Under the pieces are notes generated by a model. The model searched no databases, was not told where the DNA came from, and was given only the letters and a program-made list of their open reading frames with translations. From the NCBI GenBank assembly GCA_919903585.1, contig CAKKST010000458.1:1-9631 (forward strand): a stretch of 9,631 nt of DNA, written 5' to 3'. The translations under genes were made by a program, and so were the position numbers. Source of the stretch: Nitrospiria bacterium (GTDB taxonomy: Bacteria > Nitrospirota > CAKKRA01 > 9FT-COMBO-42-15). Positions 4,179 through 9,631 of this stretch are shown here, piece by piece. The number at the start of each line of letters is the position of its first letter. The first letter of the stretch is position 1.

Positions 4179-4778
4179 ATGGGGCAGGGAGGTTCATTTA
4201 ACAGGTTGATAGAGGAGCTGATGAGGCTTCCCGGCATAGGCCCGAAGACAGCGCAGAGGCTCGCCTTCTTCATGTTAAAGATGGAGGCACAGGAGGCAAA
4301 GGGGATTGCGCAGGCTATTATTGATTTAAAGGATAAAACCCGTTTTTGCAGGATATGCAATAATATTACTGAAGATGAGATATGCGGGATATGCTCTGAT
4401 GCCGCACGCGACAAAAAGAAGGTGCTTGTAATTGAAGAGCCGAGCAATCTTCTGTCGCTTGAGAGGACAAAGGAGTATAAAGGGCTCTACCATGTTCTTA
4501 CCGGTGTCCTGTCGCCGCTTGATGGTATCGGGCCAAAGGATATAAAGATAGATGGCCTGATGCAGAGGCTTAACAATGGCAATAATGTTGAGGAGGTAAT
4601 AATCGCAACGAGCCCCACGATTGAGGGCGAGGCAACTGCGAGATACCTGTCGCAGCTCATAAGGCCGACAGGAATAAAAACAACGAGGATTGCATACGGC
4701 GTTCCAGTTGGAAGCGATTTGGAATATGCAGATGAGGCGACATTAATAAAGGCTTTGGAAGGAAGAAGGGAGATATAA
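4179..4778 (+). CDS. recR: Recombination mediator protein RecR
   Basis: RecR works with RecF or RecO to load RecA on gapped DNA; it forms a ring-shaped clamp. The protein has 199 residues, the normal length. Domains in order: a helix-hairpin-helix around LPGIGPKTAQRLAF (17-30), a four-cysteine zinc finger (Cys57, Cys60, Cys69, Cys72), a Toprim domain starting at VLVIEE (82-87) with TSPTIEGEATA (144-154), and the C-terminal YGVPVGSDLEYADEATL motif (173-189). The start ATG follows the ybaB stop by 9 bases, and its AGAGG ribosome site (4168-4172) overlaps that stop, so the two genes are probably translationally coupled. It is the last gene of the replication/repair cluster; no clear terminator follows before the palindromic element at 4832. 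Confidence 0.97.
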   Translation: MGQGGSFNRLIEELMRLPGIGPKTAQRLAFFMLKMEAQEAKGIAQAIIDLKDKTRFCRICNNITEDEICGICSDAARDKKKVLVIEEPSNLLSLERTKEYKGLYHVLTGVLSPLDGIGPKDIKIDGLMQRLNNGNNVEEVIIATSPTIEGEATARYLSQLIRPTGIKTTRIAYGVPVGSDLEYADEATLIKALEGRREI

Positions 4779-4831
4779 TAATAAAAAATGAAAATATCAA
4801 AATGCAAAATGCAAAATAAAGATTGGAATTT

Positions 4832-4960
4832 TGTCATTCCTGCATGTTTTTAGCAGGAATCCAGAGTTTCCCGTGAAACTTGTCCCCGCATGTCTTAAGC
4901 GGGGAACGGGAATCTAATTCACTTTCTGGATTCCCGCTCAGAGACTCTGCGGGAATGACA
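4832..4960. repeat. 129-bp multi-hairpin element with 12-bp inverted ends
   Basis: The ends are TGTCATTCCTGC (4832-4843) and GCGGGAATGACA (4949-4960), complementary at 11 of 12 positions. Inside are GGAATCCAG (4856-4864) against CTGGATTCC (4926-4934), hairpin CCTGC/GCAGG (4839-4857), GTTTC/GAAAC (4866-4879), CCCCGC/GCGGGG (4884-4904) and CCCGC/GCGGG (4933-4953). The single strand could fold as a branched, cloverleaf-like structure. It has no coding sequence and shares its ends with 1462-1523. It is a REP- or MITE-like repeat that separates recR from the por genes. Confidence 0.8.
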
Positions 4961-5016
4961 TTGTTTGGTATTTTTCAATTTTCATTGAGCGATAGCGTAA
5001 GAGGAGGATTATAACA

Positions 5017-5589
5017 ATGTCAGAGCTAACCGAGATTCGCTGGCATGGAAGAGGCGGCCAGGGGACTGTAACAGCAGCAAAGCTCTTTGCCCAGTCGGCA
5101 ATGGCAGGCGGTAAATTTGTTCAGGCCTTTCCTGAATTTGGGCCTGAACGGACAGGGGCGCCTGTGCGCGCCTATAACAGGATTAGCGAGAAGAAGCTTA
5201 CTATACATTGCGGAGTAACAAACCCGCATATAGTTGTAGTGGTTGACCCGACATTGGTTGGGACAACTGATTTCACAGAAGGGACAGATGAAAAGGCGGT
5301 ATTTTTAGTCAATACAAAGGATGACCCAAAGACTGTGCGTGAGAAGATAAAGTTAAAGGGCGCAAAGATATATACAGTGGATGCAACAAAGATAAGCCTT
5401 GAGACAATCGGCAAGCCCATTCCAAATACTGCCATGCTCGGTGCGATTGCAAAGGTCTCAGGCATTGTGGATATTAAACGAGTCCTTGAGGATGTGAAAG
5501 AGGACTTTGAAAAGAAGTTCCCTGAGAAGATAACACAAAAGAATCTCGAGGCTGTAAAGAGGGCCTATGAGGAGGTAAAGGGAGAATGA
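5017..5589 (+). CDS. porC: 2-oxoacid:ferredoxin oxidoreductase, gamma subunit
   Basis: The gamma subunit of a four-subunit pyruvate (or related 2-oxoacid):ferredoxin oxidoreductase, 190 residues, cytoplasmic. The family signature HGRGGQGT is at 10-17, followed by FPEFGPERTGAPV (38-50), which is characteristic of the gamma domain. A Rossmann-like region follows: HIVVVVDPTL (71-80), then a C-terminal helical tail. This subunit helps assemble the active site around the coenzyme A binding region and has no metal cluster. The start ATG has GAGGAGG at 5001-5007, 9 bases upstream. It opens the por operon and overlaps porD by four bases (ATGA). The substrate is inferred to be pyruvate from the overall complex; 2-oxoglutarate or a branched-chain oxoacid cannot be excluded from this subunit. 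Confidence 0.93.
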   Translation: MSELTEIRWHGRGGQGTVTAAKLFAQSAMAGGKFVQAFPEFGPERTGAPVRAYNRISEKKLTIHCGVTNPHIVVVVDPTLVGTTDFTEGTDEKAVFLVNTKDDPKTVREKIKLKGAKIYTVDATKISLETIGKPIPNTAMLGAIAKVSGIVDIKRVLEDVKEDFEKKFPEKITQKNLEAVKRAYEEVKGE

Positions 5590-5888
5590 AGAAAAAGGGC
5601 TGGAAGGAGCTGCCGATAGGCGGGGTGATACTTGAGGCAGGAAATACCAGAGGCTATGCTACAGGCGACTGGAGGACATTCAGGCCTGTTATTGATCTTG
5701 ATAAATGCACTAATTGTATGAGGTGCTGGATATTCTGCCCTGATTCATCAGTTGTCCTTGTTGACGGCAAGGTGGATCACTTTGATTATGACCACTGCAA
5801 GGGCTGCGGGATCTGTGCTGTAGAATGTCCGGAGAATGTAAAGGCGATAGCTATGATTGAAGAGGCAGAGGCAAAAGAAGGAAAATAA
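5586..5888 (+). CDS. porD: 2-oxoacid:ferredoxin oxidoreductase, delta (ferredoxin) subunit
   Basis: A 100-residue 2x[4Fe-4S] ferredoxin-like subunit that carries electrons from the TPP site to soluble ferredoxin. The two clusters are explicit: Cys41, Cys44, Cys47 and Cys51 followed by Pro, and Cys71, Cys74, Cys77 and Cys81 followed by Pro. In such folds the fourth cysteine of each set usually ligates the other cluster. The N-terminal 35 residues, with GNTRGYATGDWR (19-30), are typical of the delta subunit and absent from ordinary ferredoxins. The start overlaps the porC stop in ATGA, indicating translational coupling; GGAGG lies at 5571-5575. A 184-base gap full of hairpins separates it from porA. 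Confidence 0.94.
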   Translation: MKKKGWKELPIGGVILEAGNTRGYATGDWRTFRPVIDLDKCTNCMRCWIFCPDSSVVLVDGKVDHFDYDHCKGCGICAVECPENVKAIAMIEEAEAKEGK

Positions 5889-5893
5889 TTTAG

Positions 5894-5915
5894 GGGCAAC
5901 CCTATGTGGTTGCCC
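5894..5915. repeat. GTAGGGGC-type palindrome after porD
   Basis: GGGCAACC (5894-5901), loop CTATGT, GGTTGCCC (5908-5915), a perfect 8-bp stem preceded by TAG. It starts six bases after the porD stop codon. It belongs to the same loose family as 866-886 and 8819-8842. No T tract follows. Confidence 0.75.
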
Positions 5916-5944
5916 AATATCAGATATCACCCTCCCCTTAATCC

Positions 5945-6033
5945 CCTCCCGTCAAGGGAGGAGAAATTGATGTGTCCCCTCTCCCCTTGCGGGAGAGGGA
6001 CATCACATTCCCCTCTCCCCTTTGGGGAGAGGG
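5945..6033. repeat. Three tandem C/G-rich hairpins upstream of porA
   Basis: Hairpin 1: CCTCCC (5945-5950) with GGGAGG (5956-5961). Hairpin 2: CCCTCTCCC (about 5978-5986) with GGGAGAGGG (5991-5999), extended by GATGT (5969-5973) and ACATC (6000-6004). Hairpin 3: CCCTCTCCCC (6011-6020) with GGGGAGAGGG (6024-6033) around TTT. ATAGGGTGAGGGG follows. The strands are almost pure pyrimidine then purine. They occupy the gap inside the por operon and may affect mRNA stability or processing; this role is inference. Confidence 0.75.
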
Positions 6034-6072
6034 ATAGGGTGAGGGGAGTTAATAAGATGAAAGGAGCATAAA

Positions 6073-7278
6073 ATGGGTAAATTAGTTGCTTTAACAGGGA
6101 ATATTGCATTGGCCACTGCAATGAGGCAGATAAATCCTGATGTCTGTGCGGCATATCCGATAACGCCGTCAACACAGGTGATAGAGCAGTTCTCTGAGTA
6201 TGTTGCAGACGGTCTTGTTGATACAGAGCTGATTGCGGCAGAGAGCGAGCACAGCGCAATGAGCGCCTGCATAGGCGCTGCTGCTGCAGGCGGCAGGGTG
6301 ATGACAGCAACATCATCTCAGGGCCTTGCATATATGTGGGAGATGCTTTATATAGCGGCAGGCATGAGGTTTCCAGTAATCCTTGCCTGCGTGAACAGGG
6401 CTTTGAGCGCGCCGATAAATATCCATGGCGACCACAGTGATTCAATGGGCGCGAGGGATTCGGGGTGGATTCAGATCTATGCAGAGAATGCACAGGAGGC
6501 ATACGACAACCTGATTCAGGCAGTGAGGATTGGCGAGCAGATGGATGTGAGGCTGCCTGTAATGTGCTGTATGGATGGCTTCACCACAAGCCATGCCATT
6601 GACACACTTGAGCTTTTAGACGACAAGACTGTGCGCGATTTTATAGGCGAGTATAAGGCGACCCACCCGCTCCTTGATGTTGAGCATCCTGTGACTTATG
6701 GCGCACTGGACCTTCAGGATTATTTTATGGAACATAAAAGGGCGCAGGCAGAGGCAATGAAGAATTCACGAAAGGTGATTGTAGATATTGCAAAGGAGTA
6801 CAAAAAAATATCAGGCAGGGGTTCCATATATTTTGAGGAATATTACATGGATGATGCAGAGGTTGTAATGGTGATAATGAACTCTGCTGCAGGGACTGTG
6901 AAGACAGTAATTGATGCCATGCGGGCAAGGGGCGAGAAGGTTGGGCTTTTAAAACCGAGGATATTCAGGCCATTCCCGTACAATGAGCTTGCTGATGCGC
7001 TTTCAAATGTAAAGGCTGTGGCTATAATGGACAGGGCAGACTCTGTTGGCGCAGAGGGCGGGCCTTTATTCATGGAGTTTAAATCCGCGCTTTATGGCAG
7101 GAAAAATCAGCCAATGATGATTAACAAGATATACGGACTGGGCGGAAGGGACTTGATGCTGAATGATATAGAGGAGATTTATAAGGAATTAAGGGAGATA
7201 AAAAATACAGGAAAGATAAAGGCGCTATCGGAATATATAACTGTCCGTGGTGAGGAGGCGGCCTATGGTAAAGCTTAA
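6073..7278 (+). CDS. porA: 2-oxoacid:ferredoxin oxidoreductase, alpha subunit
   Basis: The alpha subunit (401 residues) contains the pyrimidine-binding domain I and the domain II of pyruvate:ferredoxin oxidoreductase. Family motifs are strong: YPITPST (28-34) near the substrate site, ESEHSA (57-62) with the glutamate expected to activate thiamine diphosphate, TSSQGL (80-85), NRALSAPINIHGDHSD (108-123) and RDSGW (128-132). The INIxGDHSD and RDSGWIQ segments are those I associate with pyruvate enzymes, which favours PorA over VorA or KorA, with moderate certainty. The domain II part from about 255 holds KPRIFRPFP (294-302). The start ATG has AAGGAG 6 bases upstream, placed just after the hairpin cluster. 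Its 3' end overlaps porB by 14 bases. Confidence 0.95.
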   Translation: MGKLVALTGNIALATAMRQINPDVCAAYPITPSTQVIEQFSEYVADGLVDTELIAAESEHSAMSACIGAAAAGGRVMTATSSQGLAYMWEMLYIAAGMRFPVILACVNRALSAPINIHGDHSDSMGARDSGWIQIYAENAQEAYDNLIQAVRIGEQMDVRLPVMCCMDGFTTSHAIDTLELLDDKTVRDFIGEYKATHPLLDVEHPVTYGALDLQDYFMEHKRAQAEAMKNSRKVIVDIAKEYKKISGRGSIYFEEYYMDDAEVVMVIMNSAAGTVKTVIDAMRARGEKVGLLKPRIFRPFPYNELADALSNVKAVAIMDRADSVGAEGGPLFMEFKSALYGRKNQPMMINKIYGLGGRDLMLNDIEEIYKELREIKNTGKIKALSEYITVRGEEAAYGKA

Positions 7279-8185
7279 GGACTTAATACAAAAAAAACCA
7301 ATAATGGAGGGCGGGCACAGGATGTGCCTCGGATGTGGCGCGCCTATCCTTGTAAATCTCATATTAAGGGCATCGGATGCGCCTGTTGTTCTCTCAAACG
7401 CCACAGGATGCCTTGAGGTGGCATCAACAATATTCCCATATACTGCATGGAATGCGCCTTGGATACACAGCGCCTTTGAGAATGCCGCAGCAACCATCTC
7501 AGGCATAGAGTCCATGTATCGCGCGCTAAAAAAGAAGGGTAAGATAGACAAGAAAATAAACTTTGTCGCCTTTGGCGGCGACGGAGGCACCTATGATATA
7601 GGGTTTCAGTCCCTGTCAGGCGCGCTTGAGAGGGGGCACAGGTTTGTGTATGTGTGCTATGACAATGGCGCATACATGAATACAGGCGTGCAGCGCTCAA
7701 GCGCTACACCCTTTGGCGCAGCTACAACAACGAGTCCTGCAGGCGTTGTAATACCCGGTAAGCTGCAAAAGAGGAAGGACTTAACAAAGATCGTTGCAGC
7801 ACACAATATCCCATATGTTGCACAGGCTTCGCCGCACAACTGGCTTGACCTTGCAAAAAAGGCAGAGAAGGCGTTTTCAGTGGACGGCCCTGCATTTTTA
7901 AATGTTATATCCCCATGCCCTCCGGGCTGGAAGAGCGAGGCAAAGGACACAATAGGGCTTTGCAAGATTGCTGTTGATACCTGTTTCTGGCCATTATATG
8001 AGGTAGAAAACGGCAAATACACAATAAATTATAAGCCAAAGGAGAAACTACCAATAGAGACATGGCTCAAGCCTCAGGGCAGGTTCAGGCATCTTTTTAA
8101 GCCTGAGAATGCAAAGCTTCTCAAGCAAATTCAGGAAGATATAGACAAGGAATGGGAGTCGCTTCAAAAGCTCGCTGCTCTTTAA
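7265..8185 (+). CDS. porB: 2-oxoacid:ferredoxin oxidoreductase, beta subunit
   Basis: The beta subunit (306 residues) binds the diphosphate of TPP and the catalytic-site-proximal [4Fe-4S] cluster. Cluster ligands are likely Cys21, Cys24, Cys49 and Cys218; the 25-residue step from Cys24 to Cys49 matches what I recall from the Desulfovibrio africanus enzyme. The TPP motif runs from GDGG (105-108) to CYDNGAYMNTG (131-141), where Asp133/Asn134 would help hold magnesium. QRSSATPFGA (143-152) and SPCPPGW (216-222) are typical. The start is ATG 7265: GAGGAGG (7252-7258) lies 6 bases upstream. An in-frame GTG at 7247 would put the ribosome site inside the gene. The gene overlaps porA by 14 bases, so the two are probably coupled. 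It ends the por operon. Confidence 0.95.
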   Translation: MVKLKDLIQKKPIMEGGHRMCLGCGAPILVNLILRASDAPVVLSNATGCLEVASTIFPYTAWNAPWIHSAFENAAATISGIESMYRALKKKGKIDKKINFVAFGGDGGTYDIGFQSLSGALERGHRFVYVCYDNGAYMNTGVQRSSATPFGAATTTSPAGVVIPGKLQKRKDLTKIVAAHNIPYVAQASPHNWLDLAKKAEKAFSVDGPAFLNVISPCPPGWKSEAKDTIGLCKIAVDTCFWPLYEVENGKYTINYKPKEKLPIETWLKPQGRFRHLFKPENAKLLKQIQEDIDKEWESLQKLAAL

Positions 8186-8200
8186 AGAAGGCCAAATCCC

Positions 8201-8229
8201 TTGAAATTAACAGGGTTGTATGCTATATT
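8201..8229 (+). promoter_or_regulatory. Sigma70-like promoter for mglBA
   Basis: TTGAAA (8201-8206), a 17-base spacer and TATATT (8224-8229), with an extended -10 TGC directly before it. Each hexamer differs from consensus by one base. Transcription would start near 8236, leaving a leader of about 74 bases before mglB. It lies in the 124-base gap after porB, implying that mglBA can be expressed apart from the por genes. Confidence 0.55.
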
Positions 8230-8309
8230 TAAGTTAAAGGCAGTTTTTTGTTTGAAAAGCGATAGGTCAGATGGTTAAAAATGGTTTAAAATAAGGGAGT
8301 TAGGGGAAG

Positions 8310-8804
8310 ATGGCTGGAACAGATCTGGTAATGTATGAAGAGGAGTTTAAGCTGATTGATGAAGAGCTCGCAAAACTTCATCAGCAGGCAAATGCCAAGT
8401 TAACCTTTCTGGTAGACAAAAACGGCCAGCTTATAACTGCAGTAGGTGAGACAGAGAATCTTGATACCACCTCCCTCGCCTCCCTGACAGCAGGCAATAT
8501 TGCAGCCACAGGGGGGATGGCAAAGCTCATCGGAGAAAAAGAATTTTCTATCCTCTTTCATGAAGGCGAGAGGGATAATATACATATATCAATAATTGGC
8601 CAGAGGATTATACTTGTGGTGATCTTTGACCAGAGGTCATCCCTTGGCCTTGTGAGGCTGCGGGTTAAGAAGGGTGTAGAGGCATTGGGAAATATATTCA
8701 ACCGGATAATGCTTAAGGTAGAAAAGGAAAAGGGTGTTAAGGGCGAGGCAAAGTCACCCTTTGCTGAGATAACAGAAGAGGATATAGACAAGCTGTTTAG
8801 TTAA
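8310..8804 (+). CDS. mglB: Roadblock/LC7 protein, MglB-like GTPase-activating protein
   Basis: A 164-residue cytoplasmic protein of the Roadblock/LC7 superfamily, the partner and GTPase-activating protein of MglA in cell polarity and motility systems. The core spans about 11-115: helix YEEEFKLIDEELAKLHQQ (9-26), strand AKLTFLVDKNGQLITAVG (29-46), helix DTTSLASLTAGNIAATGG (52-69), strands FSILFHEGE (79-87) and IHISIIGQRIILVVIFDQ (91-108). A charged helix (116-142) and an acidic tail ending EEDIDKLFS follow; in characterised MglB proteins the C-terminal region contacts MglA, so this tail may too. The start ATG at 8310 has AAGGGAG 10 bases upstream; ATG 8331 is a less likely alternative. The presence of mglA next downstream supports MglB over a generic roadblock protein. 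Confidence 0.9.
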   Translation: MAGTDLVMYEEEFKLIDEELAKLHQQANAKLTFLVDKNGQLITAVGETENLDTTSLASLTAGNIAATGGMAKLIGEKEFSILFHEGERDNIHISIIGQRIILVVIFDQRSSLGLVRLRVKKGVEALGNIFNRIMLKVEKEKGVKGEAKSPFAEITEEDIDKLFS

Positions 8805-8818
8805 ATAGTGATTAGTGC

Positions 8819-8842
8819 AGGGGCACGACATGTCGTGCCCCT
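8819..8842. repeat. Perfect 24-bp palindrome between mglB and mglA
   Basis: AGGGGCACGACA (8819-8830) is followed directly by its reverse complement TGTCGTGCCCCT (8831-8842), with no loop. CAG on the left and ACAG on the right break the symmetry. It shares the GGGGC...GCCCCTAC outline of 866-886 and 5894-5915. As DNA it could be a dimer-binding site; as RNA it would be a stem. Its repeat-family likeness makes the repeat reading more likely. Confidence 0.8.
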
Positions 8843-8958
8843 ACAGATAATAATTTCCTTAATCGTGGAGAATCACCGTTCTTTATAACCGGGATTCGCC
8901 AATTTTTGTGGAGATACTGCTTTAGAAATTTAGGGAGAAAGGGAAGGAAAATCGTTTA

Positions 8959-9549
8959 ATGTCTTTTATAAACTACTCTTCACGAGAGATAAACTGCAAG
9001 ATCGTATATTATGGGCCGGGCTTGGGAGGAAAGACCACCAATCTTCAGTACATATATAAAAAGACATCGCCTGATGCAAAGGGGAAGATGATATCCCTTG
9101 CTACAGAGACAGAGAGAACCCTATTCTTTGATTTTCTACCATTAGCATTGGGAACTATCAGGGGTTTTAAAACCCGGTTTCATCTTTATACTGTTCCAGG
9201 CCAGGTCTTTTATGATGCAAGCAGAAAGCTTATACTGAGGGGTGTTGACGGAGTTGTCTTTGTGGCAGATTCACAGGTGGAGAGGATGGAGGCGAATATA
9301 GAGAGCCTTGAAAATCTCAGGACAAACCTTTCAGAGCAGGGATATAATTTAGATGCGGTTCCTTTTGTCGTTCAATATAATAAGAGAGACCTGCCTAATG
9401 CTGTGCCGGTAGAGGAGATGAACAGGGCGCTCAATCCGAAAAATGTACCCTCCTTTGAGGGAGTGGCAAAAGACGGAAGAGGGGTTTTTGATACCCTAAA
9501 GGAGATCGCAAAGCAGGTTCTGATGGAGCTGAAGAAGGCAGGGAGGTAA
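8959..9549 (+). CDS. mglA: MglA-type small Ras-like GTPase
   Basis: A 196-residue bacterial small GTPase that acts as a nucleotide-dependent polarity switch; in Myxococcus it drives gliding and type IV pilus pole switching. Motifs: P-loop GPGLGGKTT (19-27) with Lys25 and Thr26, switch I region TETERTLFFDFLP (49-61), the G3 sequence TVPGQ (78-82), where Thr replaces the usual Asp as is characteristic of MglA, and G4 NKRD (141-144). Arg53 occupies the position of the intrinsic arginine finger described in Thermus MglA. There is no membrane anchor. The start ATG has AAGGA at 8944-8948, 10 bases upstream. It lies 154 bases after mglB, wider than usual for the pair because of the palindrome between them. 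In non-gliding hosts a role in polarity or pilus control is inferred. Confidence 0.95.
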   Translation: MSFINYSSREINCKIVYYGPGLGGKTTNLQYIYKKTSPDAKGKMISLATETERTLFFDFLPLALGTIRGFKTRFHLYTVPGQVFYDASRKLILRGVDGVVFVADSQVERMEANIESLENLRTNLSEQGYNLDAVPFVVQYNKRDLPNAVPVEEMNRALNPKNVPSFEGVAKDGRGVFDTLKEIAKQVLMELKKAGR

Positions 9550-9587
9550 TTATTAACAGTCTCGTAATTGTAACTACATAATATTTA

Positions 9588-9626
9588 AAAATCCCTCCTG
9601 CCCTCCCTTTGTCAAAGGGAGGATTT
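9588..9626. repeat. CCTCCC/GGGAGG hairpin at window end
   Basis: CCTCCCTTT (9602-9610), loop GTC, AAAGGGAGG (9614-9622), a perfect 9-bp stem. An outer AAATCC (9588-9593) can pair with GGATTT (9621-9626) in an alternative fold. It lies 38 bases after mglA and belongs to the same family as 3793-3815 and 5945-5961. It may act at the mRNA 3' end but lacks a T tract. The element probably continues past the window edge. Confidence 0.65.
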
Positions 9627-9631
9627 ATCCC

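Noticed and set aside
5927..6502. A 191-codon open frame on the minus strand
   Set aside because: It is antisense to porA and runs through the hairpin cluster; its translation is compositionally odd and the + strand protein is unmistakable.
7247..7264. GTG start for porB at 7247
   Set aside because: The ribosome site GAGGAGG (7252-7258) would then lie inside the gene; it serves ATG 7265.
8819..8842. Palindrome as a phage or plasmid attachment site or origin
   Set aside because: There is no integrase, replication gene or direct-repeat partner nearby, and similar palindromes occur elsewhere in the window.

Overview
This is a chromosomal housekeeping window from an anaerobic-leaning bacterium. 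Protein similarity and gene order suggest a Desulfobacterota (Geobacter-like), Nitrospirota or related candidate lineage. That placement is inference: it rests on a dnaX-ybaB-recR cluster followed by a 2-oxoacid:ferredoxin oxidoreductase and an mglB-mglA pair, an order I recall from Geobacter-type genomes, and on abundant intergenic palindromes. All convincing genes lie on the + strand and none looks broken. I see no insertion sequence, prophage, CRISPR array or defence system.

Region 1 (1-1890) holds a predicted lipoprotein, tRNA-Arg(ACG), tadA and tRNA-Ser(CGA). TadA is the enzyme that converts A34 of tRNA-Arg(ACG) to inosine, so substrate and enzyme are neighbours. The gaps are filled by arrays of a degenerate 7-base repeat, typically AGACAAC followed by three to five units like TTATAAC, in both orientations. 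A perfect 54-bp direct repeat at 1-54 and 1790-1843 brackets this block.

Region 2 (1889-4778) holds the SRP RNA gene (ffs) with an unusually long terminal stem and a perfect hairpin against its 5' side. It is followed by dnaX (DNA polymerase III tau/gamma), ybaB (nucleoid-associated protein) and recR (recombination mediator), a classic replication/repair cluster.

Region 3 (4779-8185) starts with a 129-bp multi-hairpin element with inverted ends. It is followed by porC, porD, porA and porB, the four subunits of a pyruvate (or other 2-oxoacid):ferredoxin oxidoreductase. Together they link acyl-CoA formation or cleavage to low-potential ferredoxin. The porD-porA gap carries four strong hairpins.

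Region 4 (8186-9631) has a good sigma70-like promoter, then mglB (Roadblock/LC7 GAP) and mglA (Ras-like polarity GTPase). A perfect 24-bp palindrome separates the two genes, and a hairpin repeat ends the window.

No gap without a gene exceeds about 250 bases. The most unusual content is the repeat layer rather than the proteins: heptamer arrays, elements with inverted termini, GTAGGGGC-type palindromes and CCTCCC/GGGAGG hairpins occupy most intergenic gaps.
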